The translations under genes and the position numbers were made by a program. DNA of 64,000 nucleotides from JAXLQL01 sp046331625 (GTDB lineage: Bacteria; Acidobacteriota; Terriglobia; Bryobacterales; Bryobacteraceae), in assembly GCA_046331625.1 (NCBI GenBank), contig JAXLQL010000008.1, positions 124,001 through 188,000 on the forward strand, in the 5' to 3' direction. The notes beneath the pieces were generated by a model. That model worked only from the letters and a program-made list of their open reading frames with translations. It ran no database searches and was not told the DNA's origin. Of this stretch, positions 58,326-64,000 are shown one piece after another (the first letter of the stretch is position 1; each line of letters opens with the position of its first letter).

Positions 58326-59367
58326 GCCCTCTCGTTCTCAAATCTCTTATCGCGACGCCGGTGTGGACATTGACGAAGCCGATCGCGCGGTGGCTCGCAT
58401 CAAGCGCCTGGTTCCTGGCACGTTCAACCAGAATGTGCTCGCTGGGATCGGCAGCTTCGGAGCGGCCTACCAGCTACGCGGCTGGAAGAATCCGGTGCTG
58501 ATCAGCTCGGCAGACGGCGTAGGTACAAAGTTGAAGGTAGCATTCCTCGCCGGGGTCCACAACACGGTGGGCGAAGATCTGGTGAACCATTGTGTCAACG
58601 ACATCATGGTGCAAGGCGCCGATCCGCTGTTCTTTCTCGACTACATCGCGACGGGTCGCGTGAAAGCGGGAGTGGTGGCGGATCTCGTGGAAGGAATGGC
58701 GCGCGGATGCCGCGCCAACAAATGCGCGCTGATCGGTGGAGAGACGGCCGAGATGCCGGGCTTCTATGCCGACGGCGAGTATGACGTGGCTGGATTCATC
58801 GTGGGCGCGGTGGAGCGCAAGAAGATGATTACCGGTGACGGCATCATGCCGGGCGACCTGCTGATCGGCCTGCCTTCCACCGGCCTCCACACGAACGGAT
58901 ACTCGCTAGCGCGCAAGTTGCTCTTCGAGGTGGCGGGCTACAAGGTAGAGAGCCACGTAGCCGAGTTGGGAACCACTGTGGGGAAAGCGCTGCTCGCGGT
59001 GCACAAGAGCTATGCCAAGCCGATCCGCGCACTGCGCAAGGCTGGCCTCCTGTTGGGAGCTGCGCATATCACGGGCGGCGGAATTACAGACAATACGCCG
59101 CGGATCCTGCCCGAGGGCGTCAGTGTCGAGGTCGCGGCCACGAACTGGGAGGTGCCGCCCTTGTTCGAGCTGATGCGCAAGATCGGCAATGTTCCAGAAG
59201 ACGACTGGCGGCGAACCTTCAATCTCGGGATCGGAATGATCGTGGTGGTATCGGAGACGAAACTCGGTGAGTCCCTGAAGGCTCTCCGCAAAGCGGGCGA
59301 AGCTCCCGTGGTGATCGGACGCGCGGTGAAACGGAAGAAGTCCGCGCCGCGAGTCGAGTACATATGA
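58324..59367 (+). CDS. purM: Phosphoribosylformylglycinamidine cyclo-ligase
   Basis: 347 residues. PurM signatures: SYRDAGVDIDEADRAVARIK-type start, ISSADGVGTKLKVAFLAGVH, VNHCVNDIMVQGADPLFFLD Y, LIGGETAEMPGFYADGEYDV AGF, GLPSTGLHTNGYSLARKLLF and HITGGGITDNTPRILPEG. It catalyses ATP-dependent closure of formylglycinamidine ribonucleotide to aminoimidazole ribonucleotide in purine synthesis. It is cotranscribed with purN (4-nt overlap ATGA). The ATG shares two bases with the start codon of the divergent amidohydrolase, so no separate intergenic promoter exists. Confidence 0.97.
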   Translation: MPSRSQISYRDAGVDIDEADRAVARIKRLVPGTFNQNVLAGIGSFGAAYQLRGWKNPVLISSADGVGTKLKVAFLAGVHNTVGEDLVNHCVNDIMVQGADPLFFLDYIATGRVKAGVVADLVEGMARGCRANKCALIGGETAEMPGFYADGEYDVAGFIVGAVERKKMITGDGIMPGDLLIGLPSTGLHTNGYSLARKLLFEVAGYKVESHVAELGTTVGKALLAVHKSYAKPIRALRKAGLLLGAAHITGGGITDNTPRILPEGVSVEVAATNWEVPPLFELMRKIGNVPEDDWRRTFNLGIGMIVVVSETKLGESLKALRKAGEAPVVIGRAVKRKKSAPRVEYI

Positions 59368-59969
59368 AGAAGCTCGGGATCCTGCTTTCGGGCCGTGGAT
59401 CGAACTTCGAAGCGATCACTCGCAACGTGCGCGAAGGCAAACTGGCGGCGGAGATCGCGGTGGTGATCTCGAATCGCCCGGAAGCGCCGGGCCTCGAAAC
59501 GGCGCGGCGGCTGGGGCTAAACGCGGTCGCGATTCCATCGAAGGGGATGGACCGCGAAGCCTTCGATGCGTTGGTGTCGGCCGAGCTCGAACGGCACGGC
59601 GTGGATCTGGTGTGCCTGGCCGGATACATGCGATTGTTGAGCGCGGCGTTCGTGCGGCGGTTCCCGATGAGGATTTTGAATATCCATCCTTCACTGCTGC
59701 CTGCGTTCCCGGGGCTCGACGCGCAGCACCAGGCGTTCGACTACGGCGTGAAGGTGAGCGGCTGCACGGTGCACTTCGTGGATGAGCAGCTCGACCATGG
59801 GCCGATCGTGCTGCAGTCGGCGGTGAACGTGCTGCCGGGCGATACGGCCGAGACGCTGAGCGCGCGCATTCGCGCGGAGGAGCATAGGATATACTCCGAA
59901 GCGATTCGGCTCGTGCTGGCCGGAAGCGTTCGCGTGGAAGGCCGGCGGATTATCGTGGAGGCATCATGA
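59364..59969 (+). CDS. purN: Phosphoribosylglycinamide formyltransferase
   Basis: 201 residues. LGILLSGRGSNFEAITRNVR, GVDLVCLAGYMRLLSAAFVR, ILNIHPSLLPAFPGLDAQHQ (catalytic Asn/His) and GCTVHFVDEQLDHGPIVLQ define PurN, which transfers a formyl group from 10-formyltetrahydrofolate to GAR. Translationally coupled to purM upstream and to an oxidoreductase gene downstream, each by a 4-nt overlap. Confidence 0.97.
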   Translation: MKKLGILLSGRGSNFEAITRNVREGKLAAEIAVVISNRPEAPGLETARRLGLNAVAIPSKGMDREAFDALVSAELERHGVDLVCLAGYMRLLSAAFVRRFPMRILNIHPSLLPAFPGLDAQHQAFDYGVKVSGCTVHFVDEQLDHGPIVLQSAVNVLPGDTAETLSARIRAEEHRIYSEAIRLVLAGSVRVEGRRIIVEAS

Positions 59970-61147
59970 TCGCACGGCGGTATTTTCTGGCGGCCGCAAC
60001 GGCGGCTTCGGCGTCACGGGTGATGGGCGCCAACGATCGATTGCGCGGCGGCATTATCGGATCCGGCGGCCGCGGGCGTTACCTCGTGGGCGAGTTCAAA
60101 GAGATCGGCGCCGAAGTGGCGGCCGTGGCCGATGTCTACGAGACCAATCTGAACCTGGGATTGAAGGCGGCTTCGACGGGCGCGAAAGGCTTCGATCATT
60201 ACAAGAAGCTGCTCGAAGAGAAGCTCGACTTCGTGATCGTGGCGTCGCCCGATCACTGGCACGCGCAGATGACGATCGACGCGGTGAATGCGGGCAAAGA
60301 CGTTTACGTCGAGAAGCCCATGGCGCACAAGATCGACGAGGGCTTCCGCATGATCGATGCCGTGCGCCGCACACGGCGGATTGTGCAGGTAGGAACACAA
60401 CGCCGCAGTTTTGATTTGTTCCTCGAAGGCAAGAAGCTGATCGATTCGGGCGTGTGCGGCGACATTCAATTGGTGAGTTCGTGGTGGTACAACCAGACCT
60501 CGCCGCCGAAGCCCGTGAAGCTCGAAGGTAAGCTTGACTGGGAGCAGTGGCTCGGCACGGCGCCGAAGCGCGATGTGGATCCGATGCGGTTCCGCAACTG
60601 GTATTGGTATTGGGACTACTCGGGCGGCTTGATGGTGGGCCAAGCAGCGCACGTGGTGGACGCCATTCAGTGGTACATGAATTCGAGGTATCCGTTGGCC
60701 GTGACGTGCGCGGCCAATCGCACCCAGATCAAGGAATGGGAAGTTCCGGAGACAACGGTCATGACGATCGAGTATCCGGAAAACTACATCGCCACGTTCA
60801 CGCTCGGATACAAGGCGATGCGCTACAACCAGTACATCGATCAACTGAAGCAGTTCCATGGGAGCAAGGCGCGATTCGACGTGGGGCGCGAGTGGTGGGC
60901 GCTGTATCCGGAGTCGAACGCGACGGAGCTGAAGGCATCGCAGGAGAACCGCCAGCCGGGCAGCTTCCGGCGCGCGGCGCCGCAGCATATCCGCAATTTC
61001 CTCGACTGCATCAAGAGCCGCAACGAACCGAACGCTCCCGTGGAAGCTGGGCAAGCAGGCAACATTACTCTGTGCATGGCGATGGATTCGCTGCGCGCGG
61101 GCAAGCGGCTGCGTTGGAACAACGCGGCACGCAAAGTGGAAGGATGA
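59966..61147 (+). CDS. Gfo/Idh/MocA-family oxidoreductase, probably Tat-exported
   Basis: 393 residues. An N-terminal twin-arginine-like signal (MIARRYFLAAATAASASRVM) precedes the NAD(P)-binding region GGIIGSGGRGRYLVGEF. Family motifs: VIVASPDHWHAQMTIDAVNA G, DVYVEKPMAHKIDEGFRM (the EKP lysine), QVGTQRRSFDLFLEGKKLI, and WDYSGGLMVGQAAHVVDAI. It oxidises or reduces a sugar or related alcohol with NAD(P) in a periplasmic setting, as in many Acidobacteriota/Planctomycetota members, which carry tightly bound cofactor. Overlaps purN by 4 nt although unrelated to purine synthesis. Confidence 0.88.
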   Translation: MIARRYFLAAATAASASRVMGANDRLRGGIIGSGGRGRYLVGEFKEIGAEVAAVADVYETNLNLGLKAASTGAKGFDHYKKLLEEKLDFVIVASPDHWHAQMTIDAVNAGKDVYVEKPMAHKIDEGFRMIDAVRRTRRIVQVGTQRRSFDLFLEGKKLIDSGVCGDIQLVSSWWYNQTSPPKPVKLEGKLDWEQWLGTAPKRDVDPMRFRNWYWYWDYSGGLMVGQAAHVVDAIQWYMNSRYPLAVTCAANRTQIKEWEVPETTVMTIEYPENYIATFTLGYKAMRYNQYIDQLKQFHGSKARFDVGREWWALYPESNATELKASQENRQPGSFRRAAPQHIRNFLDCIKSRNEPNAPVEAGQAGNITLCMAMDSLRAGKRLRWNNAARKVEG

Positions 61148-61148
61148 A

Positions 61149-61442
61149 ATGCATTCTCAACAGCCGACGAAGATCCAGGTGATGAACTCGCAGGACTATC
61201 GCGAGAGCTACGCCAACAGCGTGCAGGTCCGCGTGAACCTGTGGGACTTTTTCCTGATGTTCGGCACCATCAACCAGACTGCGCCCGACAGCGTAAACAT
61301 CGCGAATTTCCAAGGCGTGTACCTGAGTCCGCAGCAGGCCAAAGCGCTGGCGAATTTGTTGAACCAGAACATTACGCAGTATGAGAGCGCGTTCGGGGAG
61401 ATCCGGCTGGAGCCGATTTCGGGGGAGAGCACGATCCAATAG
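61149..61442 (+). CDS. DUF3467 family protein
   Basis: 97 residues. YANSVQVRVNLWDFFLMFGT and GVYLSPQQAKALANLLNQNI TQYESAFGEIRL are the two conserved blocks of DUF3467, small cytoplasmic proteins of unknown function found widely in bacteria. The start is 1 nt after the oxidoreductase stop, with GGAAGG in the upstream gene's last codons. Confidence 0.88.
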   Translation: MHSQQPTKIQVMNSQDYRESYANSVQVRVNLWDFFLMFGTINQTAPDSVNIANFQGVYLSPQQAKALANLLNQNITQYESAFGEIRLEPISGESTIQ

Positions 61443-61508
61443 CGGTGAGCTTGGAGACGTCGTTGACTGACCCCGGCCCGCTGGACCAGCGGCGTTCGCC
61501 AGGGGCTG

Positions 61509-61757
61509 CTATTGCCGCAACTGGACCTTCGCTTCGATCAACACCTCCTCGAGATCCATTTCCATTACCACCAGCAACGCGTCGGCCAGATCGGGCGTCA
61601 GCCCTCGGGCGCCTTTCAATACGTTGTGGATGTGAGCCTGTGAGACGTTCAAGCGCCTGGCCAGTCCGCGCTCGGTCCAGTGGCCGTTGCGAATCCGGAG
61701 CGCCGCCTGAGCCCGAACGACGGCGAGCGCATGATGGAAGAGTGGCCTTTCCTGCAA
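61509..61757 (-). CDS. Small helix-turn-helix (XRE-like) DNA-binding protein
   Basis: 82 residues. The segment WTERGLARRLNVSQAHIHNV LKGARGLTPDLADALL is a lambda-repressor-type HTH (helices 2-3 in GLARRLNVSQAHIHNVL). There is no further domain; it ends soon after a short helix (MDLEEVLIEAKVQLRQ). Probably a local repressor. Targets unknown; no toxin or phage gene is adjacent. Confidence 0.75.
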   Translation of the reverse strand: MQERPLFHHALAVVRAQAALRIRNGHWTERGLARRLNVSQAHIHNVLKGARGLTPDLADALLVVMEMDLEEVLIEAKVQLRQ

Positions 61758-62020
61758 GCTTTCGCCTCCCTCCAGCGATAGCTATTTGAAATATGCCGAA
61801 ATCAAACCCGGATATCGGCTCCCCGATTCTACCACAGGCGATCTTGCCGGCATGCCCTAAGCCATTGCAGCAAAGAGTGTTGCCGAGACTGCGCTTCCAG
61901 ACGGAAAAAAAGTTCTCTAGAAATGTTGACGTATATCCAGCCCAATTTAGGATAAGTACATGAGGGATGCGAGGCGCAAGGACAACACAAAAGAGACTTC
62001 GCACCCGGAGGATATTGCCA

Positions 62021-62605
62021 ATGGAATGGACCCGATCCGAACACCTGGCGTTGGCCAATCACAACTGCACGTTCTGTCACGGCGTGGGCATGATGGTGGG
62101 TAGACGAGGAAAGGAAAGCACCTGCAATTGCGTGCTGCGCAGCATCTTCCGCTCCTGCTACGAGCGGTTTCGTACCTGCATCGAAAAGGAAAAGTCGATG
62201 AGCCAGGCCCGGCTCGAGGCTTCCCTCGGCGGCAGCCGCCGCAACTCGTGGGGCCGCAAAGACGAGGAATACATCGCCGACTTCTATCTCGTCAGCAAGC
62301 GCAGCCTCACTCCGGGCGACCTCCGCATTTTCCGCTATCATTTTCTGCTCGGTGCCGACTGGCGTCTGTGCGCGCGCCGGCTCGAAATGGACCGCGGCCA
62401 GTTCTTCCATGCCGTCTACCGGATCGAGCAGCACCTGGGTCGCGTGTTCCGTGACCTCATGCCCTACCCGCTCTATCCGCTCGACGAGTATTTCCACGGA
62501 ACCACGTCTGAGGAAATGCTCTCTCGCGCGCGCCGCGAGCGGTTGATCCAGATGGGGCAGAAGCAGGCGCGTCCGGTGCGGCCGCCGGTTCGCCTCGCCG
62601 CGTAG
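62021..62605 (+). CDS. Zinc-knuckle-like protein of unknown function
   Basis: 194 residues; GGAGG lies 10 nt before the chosen ATG, and 18 codons further upstream are open but lack a ribosome-binding site. The N-terminal NCTFCHGVGMMVGRRG plus ESTCNCVL gives a C-x2-C...C-x-C cluster that could bind zinc, like a DnaJ-type knuckle. The middle (YIADFYLVSKRSLTPGDLRI FRYHFLLGADWRLCARRLEM DRGQFFHAVYRIEQHLGR) is helical and reminiscent of sigma-like or phage regulatory helices. A conserved-looking PYPLYPLDEYFHG ends it. Not assigned to a family; no function is claimed. Confidence 0.7.
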   Translation: MEWTRSEHLALANHNCTFCHGVGMMVGRRGKESTCNCVLRSIFRSCYERFRTCIEKEKSMSQARLEASLGGSRRNSWGRKDEEYIADFYLVSKRSLTPGDLRIFRYHFLLGADWRLCARRLEMDRGQFFHAVYRIEQHLGRVFRDLMPYPLYPLDEYFHGTTSEEMLSRARRERLIQMGQKQARPVRPPVRLAA

Positions 62606-62621
62606 CGGGCCAGTTCGATCC

Positions 62622-62642
62622 GAGGGGCCGGCCTGGCCCCTC
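62622..62642. repeat. GAGGGGCC hairpin repeat, copy B
   Basis: GAGGGGCC-GGCCT-GGCCCCTC followed by AGCGG: 8-bp arms with a 5-nt loop, between two convergent genes. It matches the element at 30280-30298 in inverted orientation, including the AGCGG flank. It may end transcripts from both sides despite lacking a T-tract. Confidence 0.6.
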
Positions 62643-62663
62643 AGCGGCAACACAGCGCTGCTG

Positions 62664-63194
62664 TCAGCAGGCCGATTCGATCCCGCGGCGCTGCTTCATC
62701 TCCACCGATACCGCCGCGAATTCCTCTTCGCTCAGCACGCGCTTGATAATCCCACCCAGCCGCGACTCTTCGAACGCAATGTGCTTCCGATATCCATCGG
62801 CCAGCGCCGCGGCATTCGCCTGCGACCGTTCAGCCTTGAAGCGATCGAGCGCCGCATCCAGATCTTCATGCTGGCGCGTCAGCTCGTTGAGGTACGCCAC
62901 CTCATCCTCGCCCACCTTGCCTGCCAGCCGCGGAAACACGCTGTTCTCTTCGTCTTCGGTGTGCCAAGCTCCGTTGCTGTCGAGAAAGCGGAGCACCTTC
63001 GCGATCAGTTCCGCGGACTCTTCGGGCTTCTCGCCCGCCGCGGCGGTGGCGCGTTCGAGCATGCTCATGCGCTCGAGAATGCGCTGATGACAAGCGAGCA
63101 AGTGTTCCAGCGGTTTGTCGAGCGTCGCTTTCGATTCGCCTGACGATGGCTGCGCGAGTGCGCTCACGGGTAGCATGGTAGTATTGTCGCGCAT
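62664..63194 (-). CDS. Hemerythrin-domain protein
   Basis: 176 residues (an ATG six codons later is an alternative start). Four-helix bundle with the iron ligands expected of hemerythrin HHE-type domains: LEHLLACHQRILERM, GAWHTEDEENSVFPRL, LNELTRQHEDLDAALDRF and GYRKHIAFEESRLGGII. It would bind a di-iron centre and sense or store oxygen or nitric oxide, or protect iron. Divergent from the beta-propeller gene with a very short gap. Confidence 0.87.
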   Translation of the reverse strand: MRDNTTMLPVSALAQPSSGESKATLDKPLEHLLACHQRILERMSMLERATAAAGEKPEESAELIAKVLRFLDSNGAWHTEDEENSVFPRLAGKVGEDEVAYLNELTRQHEDLDAALDRFKAERSQANAAALADGYRKHIAFEESRLGGIIKRVLSEEEFAAVSVEMKQRRGIESAC

Positions 63195-63197
63195 CCG

Positions 63198-64000
63198 ATG
63201 AGAGCCGCATTCGCCACGCTAATCGTCATTCCTGTTTTGGCGGTCGACTTTCGGCCCCCGGCCGGAAATCAACCCGCCGTGCTGCGCCCTGGAGCGTCGT
63301 CGATTCTTCCTGGCGGTCGCGTGATCTCGCCGCTCGGCAAACACTACCTCACGGGACCCGGACCCTTTGGCATCGCGATGAGCCCGTCGGGCAAGCGCGT
63401 GGTGACGGCCAACGGCGGTCCCAACCGATATGCGCTCACCGTGGTGGACCTTGGCAAAGACGGCGCCAAGACGCGGCACTTCGTGGCTCCGCGCAAGCGC
63501 GAAGAGGCCGAGGACGAAGATGACGCGGACTGGCGTAGCGTATTTCAAGGCCTCGCCTTCGTCGACGACAACCTGCTCTTCGCCTCGGAAGGCAACTCCG
63601 GACGCATTCGCCAAGTGGACCTCCGCTCCGGCAAGCGCAAGCTTCTCTTCGATCTGAACGGCGGCGGATTCGCCGACTCCTACACCGGCGACCTCGCCTA
63701 CGATCCGCGCAACAAACGCCTCTACGTGGCGGACCAGGCGAACTTCCGTGTGGCAATCATCGACACCGCGTCGCGCAAGGTGGTCTCTTCGATTCGCACC
63801 GGGCGGCTTCCGTTCGCGCTCGCGCTCACGCCCGATGGCAAGCGTCTCGTGGTGACGCACGTGGGCATGTTCGAGTACTCGCCTGTTCCGGGCGCCGATC
63901 CGAAGAAGGCGCGCGAGACCGGACTCGCGTTCCCCGCGTTCGGATTTCCTTCGCCTGAATCAATGTCGGGTGCGAAGCGTGAGACGGCGGTTGGCGCGGT
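63198..64000 (+). CDS. Secreted YncE-type beta-propeller protein, probably fused to a phosphoesterase; cut by right edge
   Basis: 267 codons visible, continuing beyond the window. Short signal peptide (MRAAFATLIVIPVLAV). Propeller blades: GPFGIAMSPSGKRVVTANGG, RSVFQGLAFVDDNLLFASEG, YTGDLAYDPRNKRLYVADQA and RLPFALALTPDGKRLVVTHV G. The arrangement at the start matches the bifunctional YncE/alkaline-phosphatase-like proteins common in Acidobacteriota, whose phosphoesterase domain would lie outside the window. The second half is an inference. Confidence 0.72.
   Translation, partial: MRAAFATLIVIPVLAVDFRPPAGNQPAVLRPGASSILPGGRVISPLGKHYLTGPGPFGIAMSPSGKRVVTANGGPNRYALTVVDLGKDGAKTRHFVAPRKREEAEDEDDADWRSVFQGLAFVDDNLLFASEGNSGRIRQVDLRSGKRKLLFDLNGGGFADSYTGDLAYDPRNKRLYVADQANFRVAIIDTASRKVVSSIRTGRLPFALALTPDGKRLVVTHVGMFEYSPVPGADPKKARETGLAFPAFGFPSPESMSGAKRETAVGA

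Overview
The window reads as a chromosomal segment of a high-GC Gram-negative soil bacterium of the phylum Acidobacteriota, most like the Solibacter/Bryobacter group. The evidence is the gene repertoire: two large Oar-like TonB-dependent receptors, a duplicated orphan ABC permease (ADOP) without an ATPase, DUF1501/DUF1549 proteins, PQQ-dehydrogenase with cytochrome c, a PEP-CTERM protein, many YVTN/VWA-type secreted proteins, and a dispersed palindromic repeat between genes. No rRNA, tRNA or CRISPR array was seen.

Layout. 1-2.3 kb: a cut-off DUF5916 outer-membrane-type protein preceded by a secreted protein made of seven 32-residue repeats. 2.4-6.7 kb: a rhamnulose-phosphate aldolase/dehydrogenase fusion with a clear terminator, and a secreted esterase. 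6.7-10.4 kb: dispersed repeats, a FIST-sensor plus hybrid histidine kinase operon, and an Hsp15-like S4 protein. 10.4-11.3 kb: decayed gene remnants. 11.3-16 kb: a TonB receptor whose 3' end overlaps a seven-heme cytochrome/TPR gene. 16.3-20 kb: a compact three-gene operon matching the ABC-three-component (ABC-3C) anti-phage architecture: DUF3732 SMC/Rad50-like ATPase, middle component, and nuclease effector. 20.2-23.7 kb: cytochrome c, PQQ dehydrogenase, beta-propeller. 23.9-31.4 kb: FAD oxidoreductase, membrane glycosyltransferase-like protein, ADOP permease, methyltransferase, sugar isomerase. 31.5-41.2 kb: an antitoxin-like small ORF, lipase-like protein, SGNH hydrolase/DUF1080 fusion, PEP-CTERM protein, a DUF1549-DUF1501-FGE operon and a tetraheme cytochrome. 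41.2-45.8 kb: an operon of a plug-poor TonB receptor, a VWA-like protein and a membrane coiled-coil protein. 45.8-49.2 kb: a decayed, ORF-deleted group II intron next to a second reverse-transcriptase fragment and an OmcA/MtrC-type decaheme cytochrome. 49.2-54.5 kb: small regulators and enzymes, including a frameshifted methyltransferase and a MocR-type regulator split by an in-frame stop. 54.5-58.3 kb: three overlapping amidohydrolase paralogues, two without the metal-binding HxH. 58.3-61.4 kb: purM-purN-oxidoreductase-DUF3467. 61.5-64 kb: small HTH, zinc-knuckle and hemerythrin proteins, and a cut-off beta-propeller protein.

How it fits together: most genes serve a secreted/periplasmic polymer-degrading and redox life style (TonB receptors, esterases, PQQ dehydrogenase, four separate multiheme or diheme cytochromes). 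The clearest foreign-looking unit is the ABC-3C operon, inserted between housekeeping-like secreted protein genes. Signs of genome decay (remnants, frameshift, nonsense codon, dead intron) cluster at 10.4-11.3 and 45.8-54 kb. Statements about families come from recognising motifs by eye; no database search was run.
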